NCBI GenBank assembly: GCA_937930845.1
Contig: CALHBJ010000001.1
Location: 372,001-436,000 of the forward strand
Origin: an uncultured Rhizobiaceae group bacterium
Lineage (GTDB): Bacteria > Pseudomonadota > Alphaproteobacteria > Rhizobiales > Rhizobiaceae
Length of the DNA: 64,000 bases
Direction of reading: 5' to 3'
Numbering within the stretch: position 1 is the stretch's first letter; each line of letters starts with the position of its first letter. This document shows, in pieces, positions 53,238-60,609 of this stretch. The position numbers and the translations under genes were made by a program. The notes under the pieces were generated by a model. The model was given only the letters and a program-made list of their open reading frames with translations. It searched no databases and was not told the DNA's origin.

Positions 53238-53494
53238 TGCAGGTACTCCTTCACACGGTCGCGCAAACGACCACCGCCTGATTGGTTGAGTTTGTCGCCT
53301 GGCAGAGTGCGAAGACGTATTTGGGCAGAACCGCCCGGCGTCAGCTCAACTTCGCCGCTGGTTTCCAAATTACTCGCCTGCAAAGCCGTTTCGAGGTCAT
53401 CCAGCAATTGCTGAGCCCGATGCTCAAAACTGGCCGCCTTGGTAAGACGGGATGCACTGGGAAGACGCCGCTTAAATCGAAATGAGAGAAACAT
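53234..53494 (-). CDS. Small GTA-cluster protein between g7 and g8, unknown
   Basis: The 86-residue product is basic at the N-terminus (FLSFRFKRRLPSASRLTKAA), then acidic helical (QLLDDLETALQASNLETSG), with a C-terminal GDKLNQSGGGRLRDRV. RcGTA has no gene here; it may be a lineage-specific connector. It is coupled to g8 by a 4-bp overlap and lies 2 bp after g7. Confidence 0.75.
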   Translation of the reverse strand: MFLSFRFKRRLPSASRLTKAASFEHRAQQLLDDLETALQASNLETSGEVELTPGGSAQIRLRTLPGDKLNQSGGGRLRDRVKEYLQ

Positions 53495-53496
53495 GT

Positions 53497-53832
53497 TCAG
53501 GCACTCCGTTCACGGGCTTCGCATTCCAGATAGCAACGCCGTTGATCTGGATCGTGAATGGTTTCGATCTCAAGGATCCGCTCACCAATGGTGCATTGCC
53601 AACCGGCTTCAACATCATCGCGGTGGCGCAAATGGATGATCATGCGCACCTCGTCCTTGTCCTGTTGCGCTTCCAGAAACGAACGGGCACGAACGGGCGT
53701 TAGCGCAGCCCAAACGGTTGCAACATTTTCCCAAGTTACCTGTATCCCACCGCACCCATCAGGCGTCTCAACGGGCCTGAGCAAGGTGAGCCGGTGTCGC
53801 AATGCGCCGGGGTCAAATTGTGCCCTCCTCAT
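53497..53832 (-). CDS. GTA head-tail adaptor / stopper (g7)
   Basis: The 111-residue protein matches the phage head closure (SPP1 gp16-like) family: DPGALRHRLTLLRPVETPDG, VWAALTPVRARSFLEAQQDK and a C-terminal RERRI-like strand (ILEIETIHDPDQRRCYLECE). The start overlaps the g6 stop by 4 bp. Confidence 0.92.
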   Translation of the reverse strand: MRRAQFDPGALRHRLTLLRPVETPDGCGGIQVTWENVATVWAALTPVRARSFLEAQQDKDEVRMIIHLRHRDDVEAGWQCTIGERILEIETIHDPDQRRCYLECEARERSA

Positions 53833-54401
53833 GCCAGACGCACCGGGCGATAGGCTCGCACAAGACTGTCAAAACCCGGTGGCAGGGACACAGGTTGCTG
53901 TTGTGGAGAGATCGCGCCGCGAAATTCGTACCAATGGGCAACCAGCAAACGAATGGCGTGTTTGAGCGTATCTGGCACCTCAACTGCCAGATCTGTCAGC
54001 CCTGCAATTATGTCGATTTCCAAACCATTGGCCGCCCGACCCATGTTGACGCCGTCCGAAAACCGCAATTGTACCGGCTCTGTGCCGCGCACCAGATCAA
54101 ATTCATCCAGGCTCAATGGCGATGGTTCGCCTTCGGCATCATAGGCAATCACGGCAGAAATGGACTGTACCGGCGCAACCTTCAGCGTCACGCATCGGTC
54201 CTGGGAAATGCCCGATACATATTGACGCCAAAGCTGGGTAAGCAGTTTCTGACCGCTGGCAAATTCAGTGTATTGGCGCGCGGCGCGCAACAATTCCAAC
54301 AGAAGATCATCTTCGTGGTCATGGTCGATGCGCAAGTGCGTTTTCATCTCGGCGATGGAAAGCGGTTCGCTTGCTGGTGGCGTGATCAAAGCAATGGTCA
54401 T
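53829..54401 (-). CDS. GTA head-tail connector (g6)
   Basis: The 190-residue protein begins MTIALITPPASEPLSIAEMK and has THLRIDHDHEDDLLLELLRA, the pattern of the GTA/phiE125 gp8-type connector. It lies 125 bp after the capsid gene, with an intrinsic terminator in between. Confidence 0.92.
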   Translation of the reverse strand: MTIALITPPASEPLSIAEMKTHLRIDHDHEDDLLLELLRAARQYTEFASGQKLLTQLWRQYVSGISQDRCVTLKVAPVQSISAVIAYDAEGEPSPLSLDEFDLVRGTEPVQLRFSDGVNMGRAANGLEIDIIAGLTDLAVEVPDTLKHAIRLLVAHWYEFRGAISPQQQPVSLPPGFDSLVRAYRPVRLA

Positions 54402-54431
54402 TTGGAAACTCCCTGAATGTGTTCAAGCCTT

Positions 54432-54471
54432 AAAAAAAACGGCCCCGGCTGCGGGTGCAGACGGGGCCGTT
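54432..54471 (-). terminator. Strong intrinsic terminator after the GTA capsid gene
   Basis: On the minus strand a perfect 10-bp stem (AACGGCCCCG/CGGGGCCGTT; plus-strand arms 54438-54447 and 54462-54471) is extended by an inner CTGC/GCAG pair. It is followed by eight T residues. It lies 55 bp after the capsid stop and 30 bp before the g6 ATG. Confidence 0.95.
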
Positions 54472-54526
54472 CGTTCGGCGATGGAAGCGCTGGCTTGTTA
54501 ACGCTTCCCCAACAGGCGGGAGGAAC

Positions 54527-55783
54527 CTATGCCGCGCCGAATTTGACGAGCTTGATGGCGTCGAAATCCTGAATGCCGCCACCCACACGTTTGGTGGTGT
54601 AAAACAGGACATAGGGTTTTGCGGAATATGGATCGCGCAACACCCGAACGCCTGTTCTGTCGACCACCAGATAGCCGCGTTTGAAATCGCCAAAAGCAAT
54701 TGGCGTTGCATCGCTTGCAATGTCCGGCATGTCCTCGGCTTCCACCACGGGGAAGCCCATGAGCGAGGCTTTCATTTCCGCGCTTGCAGGGGCCTGCCAC
54801 AGGTAGTTTCCATCTGCGTCTTTCAGCTTTCGCAATTCGGCCTGGGTGCGGCGGTTCATGACGAAGCTGGCATTTTGGCGATAGCCGGATTTCAGAGCGT
54901 AAATCGTGTCCACCAGAACATCAGCGCCGTTAGATGCGGCAAGCGCTCCGTCTTCTCCGGTGGGGACATAGCCGAGATTTCCCCAGGACCATGCGGTCTC
55001 ATCCACGGTTGGTGCGGTCAGAAAACCGGTTGGTTTGCTCACACCATCGCCATTGATAAAGGCAGCGCCTTCCTGTTCGGCAAAGGCAGCCTCCACTTCA
55101 TCGGCAATCCAACTGTCGAGGTCGATGGCGGAATCTTCAAGCAATGACGGCGTGGCCGCTGGCATGGCGTAGAGTTCCATTGTTGGAAACTGAAGCTCTG
55201 ACAGACTGGGGGTTGCCGTTTGCGGGCGAGCTTCCGTCTCACCCACCCAACCAACGGCAGGTCCGGTCGACGCGAAAGGACGTTTGAACACAGAACCGGA
55301 GACCTGCCGAACCGTTGCAATCGAGCGAATTGGCGAAATCGCCGCCAGACGTTTGCCGATATCATTTGACAATTCTTCCGGCACGAGAAAACCGCCATCG
55401 GGGTCGGATCCGGCTGACATGGCTTTCTCTTCAAGCGACCGCAATCCGGATTCGTCGCCGTTTCGAATGTAGCCGTCAAACGACTGCTTGTGTTCCCAGG
55501 TGGCTGGGTGTTCAAGCGAATTGCCGCCCAGTTTAGGGCGCTGACTCTTGAGCAAAAGAGCGTCCAGATGGCGCTTTTGTTCGTCCACAGCCTGGTTGAT
55601 GCGTGACATTTTTTCTTCTGTGACCACATCGACCGTCATGCGCTTTTCGAGCTGATCAAGACGCTCGTCATTGCTGCCTTTGAATTCTTCAAAGGCGTGC
55701 ATGAAATCGTCAAAGGCAATGGCAATATCGTTGGAGGTGCCCATTTTTGTTTCCGGGGCAGGAACGTTTGAACTCTTTGTCAT
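54527..55783 (-). CDS. GTA major capsid protein (g5, HK97 fold)
   Basis: The ATG at 55783 overlaps the protease stop by 4 bp; the product has 418 residues. A helical delta/scaffold region (about 1-100) ends near the expected cleavage point. The capsid core shows SDPDGGFLVPEELSNDIGKR, GSVFKRPFASTGPAVGWVGE, and near the end VGGGIQDFDAIKLVKFGAA. It is the most abundant structural protein of the particle, and its transcript ends at a terminator. Confidence 0.95.
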   Translation of the reverse strand: MTKSSNVPAPETKMGTSNDIAIAFDDFMHAFEEFKGSNDERLDQLEKRMTVDVVTEEKMSRINQAVDEQKRHLDALLLKSQRPKLGGNSLEHPATWEHKQSFDGYIRNGDESGLRSLEEKAMSAGSDPDGGFLVPEELSNDIGKRLAAISPIRSIATVRQVSGSVFKRPFASTGPAVGWVGETEARPQTATPSLSELQFPTMELYAMPAATPSLLEDSAIDLDSWIADEVEAAFAEQEGAAFINGDGVSKPTGFLTAPTVDETAWSWGNLGYVPTGEDGALAASNGADVLVDTIYALKSGYRQNASFVMNRRTQAELRKLKDADGNYLWQAPASAEMKASLMGFPVVEAEDMPDIASDATPIAFGDFKRGYLVVDRTGVRVLRDPYSAKPYVLFYTTKRVGGGIQDFDAIKLVKFGAA

Positions 55784-56502
55784 TTTCTGCTTTCGCGTAA
55801 GTTGTTGAGGCTTGCCAGGGATCGTGCAGCACCGCGGATGGTGCGGGCCAGATCGGTGGCAGATGAGTTGGCAGCGTCCTGCTTGCCTGCGATTTGAGCG
55901 TAGCCCTTTGCGATCACAATTCGGGCCTCGCTCCGTGTCAGCCCAGCATCTCGCGTGAGCCAGCGTTCGAAATTCCGCACACTTGGCAATGTCCGAGAAG
56001 GCGATTGCGGTGGGTGCGTCTTCACCTGTTGCACCCGCGCATCGGGCAGCATGGGGAATGTGACGATGGAAATTTCCCAAAGATCAACTTCGGTGATCGC
56101 GCGAACTCCCAGGCGTTTATCGGTGCGACTTTTTTTAGTTTTGAAACCAATGGAAAGCCCGTCTATGGCACCGGCGCGCAAGAGTTCCAGAACCTCGCGC
56201 CCTTTTGCCGATTGCTGCAGAATGCGCCCCTGGACAAACAAGCCATGGGCATCCTCGCGGATTTCTTCCCACACCCCGATGGGTTGGGCTGGATCATGTT
56301 GAAACAACATGCGAATACCCTGCTTGCCCCGCTGGCGCAGGGAAGCTGCAAATGCGCCACGTTCGACCTTGTCACGTCCAAGATCCACCTTGCCAAACAG
56401 GCTTGCATAGCCACTGAACGTGCCGTCATCTGCGACGTTCAATGCCTGCGTTTCGGCGCGCTTTCGTTCCGGGGGAAGTGTTTGATTGATCAGTGAGTTC
56501 AA
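55780..56502 (-). CDS. GTA prohead protease (g4)
   Basis: The likely start is TTG at 56502, with a strong Shine-Dalgarno (AAGGAG) 8 nt upstream; TTGA overlaps the g3.5 stop. No usable ATG lies near the expected N-terminus. The 240 residues match the HK97 prohead protease family: GTFSGYASLFGKVDLGRDKV, IRMLFQHDPAQPIGVW with the catalytic His, and DGLSIGFKTKKS with the catalytic Ser. It processes the capsid. Confidence 0.9.
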   Translation of the reverse strand: MNSLINQTLPPERKRAETQALNVADDGTFSGYASLFGKVDLGRDKVERGAFAASLRQRGKQGIRMLFQHDPAQPIGVWEEIREDAHGLFVQGRILQQSAKGREVLELLRAGAIDGLSIGFKTKKSRTDKRLGVRAITEVDLWEISIVTFPMLPDARVQQVKTHPPQSPSRTLPSVRNFERWLTRDAGLTRSEARIVIAKGYAQIAGKQDAANSSATDLARTIRGAARSLASLNNLRESRK

Positions 56503-56894
56503 GTTTCCGACTCCTTGTCGTTCTCTTGTGATGCGACAGGCCTTGGGTATCGCGGGCGATAAATTTGACGGGCCACGCGCTCCAGAACACCCAGCGTCCA
56601 CCACGCGCACAGGCTTGCAGACGCGGAGCCAATCAGGGTGATTTCAAATGCCGATACCTTGTCGAGAACGCCCAGCATATCGGCGAGTTTGACGCCGGCA
56701 GCACTGCCGAAAATCAACCCGGTGACCACACCAACGCCCAGCCGCACGAAGGCTTCACGCTTGCCCCGTGGCAGCACATAGGCCACCGAAATCACCGACC
56801 CGGCTAAGGCACCAACAAATTTGGCCATCAACAGAGCAGGCGTCGTTTCTGCGATAATGTCCTGAAGTGGTGCAGGAACGGGTAATCCGAACAC
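56499..56894 (-). CDS. Small GTA membrane-type protein (g3.5 position, DUF6107-like)
   Basis: The 131 residues have three hydrophobic segments (AGSVISVAYVLP, LGVGVVTGLIFGSAAGVKLA and LIGSASASLCAWWTLGVLE) and a basic C-terminus. This matches the small membrane protein found between portal and protease in rhizobial GTAs; the function is unknown. The stop overlaps the TTG of the protease gene. Confidence 0.85.
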   Translation of the reverse strand: MFGLPVPAPLQDIIAETTPALLMAKFVGALAGSVISVAYVLPRGKREAFVRLGVGVVTGLIFGSAAGVKLADMLGVLDKVSAFEITLIGSASASLCAWWTLGVLERVARQIYRPRYPRPVASQENDKESET

Positions 56895-56899
56895 GGTGA

Positions 56900-58096
56900 C
56901 TACTCCTCCTCGCCACGTTGGGGGGAATAGCCAACCGCCTGACGCTTTTCAGCATCGGTGAGGAAATCGGCTTCCCGCAGGCGTTTCCAGATCGCCTCCC
57001 GTTCTGCTGCCAGTCCTTCGACGCGATCTTCGTCAATGGCCAGACGAACGCCCTGTTCAAAATGAGGGCACAGCCAATGTGAAAATGAATCCAGGGTGCG
57101 GTTGATCAATGGCAGCAGCGTGTGCCGAACAAACGCCCGGTTCGCCTCCAGATAATTGGAATAGGTGTTGTCACCGGGGATTCCCAACAGCATTGGCGGC
57201 ACACCAAATGCCAGCGCAATGTCACGCGCGGCCGCATTGCGGGCTTCGACAAAATCCATGTCTTTTGGACTATACCCCATGGCTTTCCAGTCCAGGCCGC
57301 CTTCGAGCAGAAGTGGCCGTCCGGCCCGCGTGGCACCGCTATAGCCCTCTTCCAGCTCGGTTTTGAGACGGGCAAATTGTTCATCCGACAATTGACTTCC
57401 GCCGCCGGATTCATAAACCAGCGCCCCCGAAGGACGGGCTGAATTGTCGAGCAATGCCTTGTTCCACTGGCTGGCTGAGTTGTGAACATCCAGCGCCATC
57501 AACGCGGCCTGAAGCGGTGCAAAACCGGCATCATCATCGAGCGGGTGAAACAGGGATATCTGCATCACAGCACATTCACCCGTATCGCTGACATGGTGGC
57601 GGCGTTTGTAGCTGCCCAATGTGTAGTCAAATGCCTCAACCCAGCCCGCTTTGTCGGTTCGCACAGTCACCCGGTCTGGCCGCAGGAGATGGAGTTCACG
57701 CGGGCCGGTATCCGTGCCCACCAGCTCCACATAGGCGCTTCCTGCCACCAGCAGATGGCCGATGAGTGCTTCAAAGAATTCCTTGCCGCTGTGCCGCCCG
57801 TTGGGACGCGCCAGCAGTTCCAGCATGGGGTGTTGGTCCAGTTCCTCGGCACCCCGATAGGCCAGCACTGGAATTGCGGCTGCCGTTTCGCTGATCAGCC
57901 GTGTGCATCGGTAGACGACCGGGTTGCTCATGAAACCGCGCCGCGCCAGGCTTGCATAATCGCTGTTGGTCCAGCGCGCCTGACCAATGCCTGACATGGC
58001 AAAAAGGCTGCTGAGCCCGGCTGATTTCTGTTCCGTTTGCGCGATTTTGGTCGCGCTTGATCGCGCCGGTCTGAACCAGCGAAAATAGTCTCTCAT
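56900..58096 (-). CDS. GTA portal protein (g3)
   Basis: The 398-residue HK97-type portal shows NPVVYRCTRLISETAAAIPV, ARPNGRHSGKEFFEALIGHL, GSAYVELVGTDTGPRELHLL and LAFGVPPMLLGIPGDNTYSN. It forms the DNA channel of the head. It starts 28 bp after the terminase stop. Confidence 0.95.
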   Translation of the reverse strand: MRDYFRWFRPARSSATKIAQTEQKSAGLSSLFAMSGIGQARWTNSDYASLARRGFMSNPVVYRCTRLISETAAAIPVLAYRGAEELDQHPMLELLARPNGRHSGKEFFEALIGHLLVAGSAYVELVGTDTGPRELHLLRPDRVTVRTDKAGWVEAFDYTLGSYKRRHHVSDTGECAVMQISLFHPLDDDAGFAPLQAALMALDVHNSASQWNKALLDNSARPSGALVYESGGGSQLSDEQFARLKTELEEGYSGATRAGRPLLLEGGLDWKAMGYSPKDMDFVEARNAAARDIALAFGVPPMLLGIPGDNTYSNYLEANRAFVRHTLLPLINRTLDSFSHWLCPHFEQGVRLAIDEDRVEGLAAEREAIWKRLREADFLTDAEKRQAVGYSPQRGEEE

Positions 58097-58124
58097 AAGA
58101 GTTCCGATCAGTTTGGTTATTGAG

Positions 58125-59438
58125 TTAAAGCGCCCGCGCCCGCGGGGTGGGTCGTTTGTCGATCATCAGATCGGTAAGTGCCCAAACCAGGGCATCAACA
58201 CGGTCGGGAGATTTGCCCGAAGTCAAACCTTCCAGCCCGAAGTCACACATTTCATCTTCGAGTTCGGGCAGTTTGCCCACATGGGAAACAAGTCCGCGTT
58301 CATACAGATGCGCGACAGGTTCGGCGCGCAACCACTTGCCCCGCATGGCCTTGACCTGGCGCACGGGAATATCGGCCGCACAGTTTCGCAGCACACTTTC
58401 TGCCATGTCGCCGCCCTGATTGGTTTCCACCACGATGCGATCGGCCTGAAAGTGCCGGTACAGCGCGATTGCGATGGCTGACCATTTTTCCGGCGATACG
58501 GCCTGCAATGTCTGATCCCGCACCACATATCCGCGATCATCCGCGCCAAGGCCCGCCACGATAATGCCGCAGGCGTCTGAATTGGCATTGCCCGAAATGG
58601 GCGGGTCGATGGCCACCACCACACGCTTAAGCTGCGGGGATGTCACAATTCGTGCCCGCTCAAGCAAGTCGCGTTGCCAAAGGGCATCGGGTCGATCATC
58701 GATGATCTCCCCTTCCAGTTCTTGTCGGCCCAGTCTGGTATTGGCATAGGTGCCAACGATGCGCTCCAGAAACCCCTGGGCCAGCGCATGGGCATTTTCC
58801 TGGGTCGACATGCGCGACAGAACTGTTCGGTCATCGGCTATGATTTTTTTCAACAACGCGATGGGTCGCGGGGTCGTCGTAATCATTTGGCGCGGGAATT
58901 CGCCCAGCCGCAGGCCAAACTGCAACATGTTCCACGTTTCTTCCACATTGCGCCATTTTCCAAGCTCGTCGCTCCATGCGGCACCAAATTGTGGGCCGCG
59001 CAGGGCATCGGGATCATCGGATGAATAAAGCTGGGCAATCGCCCCATTGTCCCATTCGATGCGCCGCCGCGAGCTGATCCAGTTTGGCCTTGTGCGCATT
59101 GGATGCACCGCCAAAATGCCGGATTCCCCTTCCACCATCACTTCGCGGGCATCCCCATAGGTTTCACCCACCAATGCAATACGGCCGACCGGCTTGCGCA
59201 CGAATGCCCGGTCCCCCGTGGCAAGGGCCCGCACCCATTCGGCGCCAGAGCGGGTTTTGCCCGCACCGCGCCCGCCCATGAGCATCCAATTGGTCCAGTC
59301 CGACTGGGTCGGCAATTGGGCGTCCCTTGCCCAGATTGGCCAGCGAAAGGCAAAATAGGACTTTTGTTCATCGCTAAGCGCCGCCAGCAGTGCCGCAACA
59401 CCCTGTCGCTCACGCAAGCCCCGCAATAAGGCTCTCAA
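58125..59438 (-). CDS. GTA large terminase (g2)
   Basis: The packaging ATPase/nuclease shows the Walker A region LMGGRGAGKTRSGAEW, ALVGETYGDAREVMVEGESG, Walker B in the LRGPQFGAAWSDELGKW region, ITTTPRPIALLKKI, and nuclease acidic residues (VVAIDPPISGN, ETNQGGDM, SPDRVDALVWAL). No ATG lies near the family N-terminus. I tentatively start at TTG 59438 (LRALLRGLRERQG), overlapping g1 by 29 bp; TTG at 59426 and ATG at 59534 are alternatives. Confidence 0.9.
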   Translation of the reverse strand: MRALLRGLRERQGVAALLAALSDEQKSYFAFRWPIWARDAQLPTQSDWTNWMLMGGRGAGKTRSGAEWVRALATGDRAFVRKPVGRIALVGETYGDAREVMVEGESGILAVHPMRTRPNWISSRRRIEWDNGAIAQLYSSDDPDALRGPQFGAAWSDELGKWRNVEETWNMLQFGLRLGEFPRQMITTTPRPIALLKKIIADDRTVLSRMSTQENAHALAQGFLERIVGTYANTRLGRQELEGEIIDDRPDALWQRDLLERARIVTSPQLKRVVVAIDPPISGNANSDACGIIVAGLGADDRGYVVRDQTLQAVSPEKWSAIAIALYRHFQADRIVVETNQGGDMAESVLRNCAADIPVRQVKAMRGKWLRAEPVAHLYERGLVSHVGKLPELEDEMCDFGLEGLTSGKSPDRVDALVWALTDLMIDKRPTPRARAL

Positions 59439-59850
59439 GTTGCTTATCAAGCGCCAGTGTATCTTCTGATCCCAATCCAGATTTTGGCTCTGCAAGTTTT
59501 TTGCCCTTTTCAGATGAACCGGTTTGCTTGTCATGGGCAGCGCGTATGGAAAGCGCTGCGATTGTTTCGCCCGTCTTGGCCATGGCGGCGAGCGCCCGCA
59601 CCCGCTTTTCATCGAAACCGGCGTCAGCATTGCCCTGGGCCAATTGGTCCATCATGGCCTCAAATTGCTGCACCAGCCGGGTTTTGATCTCGCGAATGCT
59701 CACTTCCGCCTGCCAGTTTTCCATTGCTGCACAACGCTCAAGTGTTGCCTCGCTCAACCCGCTGAACTGGCTGAGCAAGTGCAACGGCACGCCCCAACCC
59801 TCAACAAGTTCACGCGCCGCCTCACGCTTCTGCAAAGAAAGCAAAGACAT
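59410..59850 (-). CDS. GTA small terminase-like protein (g1)
   Basis: The ATG at 59850 gives 146 residues. The N-terminal helix-turn-helix-like region (GWGVPLHLLSQFSGLSEATL, ERCAAMENW) and the coiled middle part (FEAMMDQLAQGNADAGFDEK) fit GTA g1, the small terminase that binds DNA. It is the first gene of the cluster, 154 bp from the convergent-side YcgN stop. Confidence 0.85.
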   Translation of the reverse strand: MSLLSLQKREAARELVEGWGVPLHLLSQFSGLSEATLERCAAMENWQAEVSIREIKTRLVQQFEAMMDQLAQGNADAGFDEKRVRALAAMAKTGETIAALSIRAAHDKQTGSSEKGKKLAEPKSGLGSEDTLALDKQLESLIAGLA

Positions 59851-59957
59851 GCAAATTATCCTGAATGTAAGAATGTTCCCGAAGAGACCGCACAAACTTG
59901 TTAGCGCGGTGGCGGGTTCTGCGCCCACCTCTCCGATTATGTCCTAAGACTACACGA

Positions 59958-59998
59958 CCACCGTTTCGGTGTCAATGACTATTTTCCTATTTAGGAAA
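59958..59998 (-). promoter_or_regulatory. Two dyads in the probable GTA promoter region
   Basis: The gap between g1 and ycgN contains TTTCCTA-TT-TAGGAAA (59983-59998), a perfect 7-bp dyad, and CACCG-TTT-CGGTG (59959-59971). Both lie 109-148 bp upstream of the g1 start. They are candidate sites for a GTA activator such as GafA, or for a repressor. No clear sigma-70 boxes were identified. Confidence 0.45.
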
Positions 59999-60004
59999 TT
60001 TTTC

Positions 60005-60508
60005 TTACTCTGCACCCGGAACCTTGCTTACCCAGTCCACCAGATGGTCTTCGTAGTCTTCGACGGTCATGCCTTCTTCGGAGACGATCTTGCCGCGCAC
60101 GCTGGCACCGGATGTGTGGACTGTTTCTGGGGTTCCGCTGATCAGGGGGTGCCAGTCTGGCAAGTCTTTGCCTTCGTCCAGCAATCTGTAACCGCACGAT
60201 GGGGGCAACCAGTGGAGTGACCCCACATCACCGGGCTCAAGTTTTACGCAATCGGGCACGATGGCAAAGCGATTGGCATAGTCGCCGCAGCGGCAGGTTT
60301 TTTCGTCGAACAGGCTGCACGCAATATTGGTGTAGTGAATTTCGCCCGTATCCCAGTCTTCCAGCTTGTTGAGGCAACAGCGGCCGCAACCATCGCACAC
60401 CGCCTCCCATTCCTTTTCGCTCATCTGGGACAGCGATTTTTTCTTCCAGAACTCCGGCTCAAGGTCGGGCTTTGAAGCATTTACAATGACGGAAGATTTA
60501 GCGGCCAA
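60005..60508 (-). CDS. YcgN-family cysteine-cluster protein (UPF0260)
   Basis: The core contains the metal-binding CDGCGRCCLNKLEDWDTGEI and later CSLFDEKTCRCGDYANR, GSLHWLPPSCGYRLL and DWHPLISGTPETVH, all typical of the UPF0260 family of unknown function. The start is uncertain: TTG at 60508 (AAKSSVIVNAS) is the best candidate, since the first internal ATG (60424) would lose the family N-terminus EFWKKKSLSQM. The eight-cysteine pattern suggests zinc or Fe-S binding. The gene diverges from the PBP gene. Confidence 0.88.
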   Translation of the reverse strand: MAAKSSVIVNASKPDLEPEFWKKKSLSQMSEKEWEAVCDGCGRCCLNKLEDWDTGEIHYTNIACSLFDEKTCRCGDYANRFAIVPDCVKLEPGDVGSLHWLPPSCGYRLLDEGKDLPDWHPLISGTPETVHTSGASVRGKIVSEEGMTVEDYEDHLVDWVSKVPGAE

Positions 60509-60609
60509 AACTTGCCCCGGAATGATAAATGGTGGAAAACAATCGCAGCCAAGCAATAGCCTTGAGTTCGCACCCAACGCAAACTGGAATTGGAGCCCGC
60601 GTTACGCCC

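Larger units (their letters stand above)
44794..59850 (-). mobile_element. RcGTA-type gene transfer agent cluster
   Basis: Twenty minus-strand genes run in the order of the Rhodobacter capsulatus GTA: g1, terminase, portal, g3.5, protease, capsid, connectors, tail genes, tape measure, and g12 to g15. All are open, with full-length conserved domains and tight spacing. There is no integrase, repressor, replication gene or attachment site. The cluster sits between FeuN-like and YcgN-like chromosomal genes. It is therefore a domesticated, probably functional GTA, not a recent prophage. The distal end adds holin-like and spanin-like genes. Confidence 0.95.

Noticed and set aside
44794-59850. Reading the structural gene cluster as an inducible prophage
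   Set aside because: There is no integrase, excisionase, repressor, replication or attachment-site feature, and the gene order follows RcGTA exactly.
60529-60609. Upstream ATG of the penicillin-binding protein gene
   Set aside because: The 27 added residues do not resemble family N-termini and overlap the probable divergent promoter and ycgN start.
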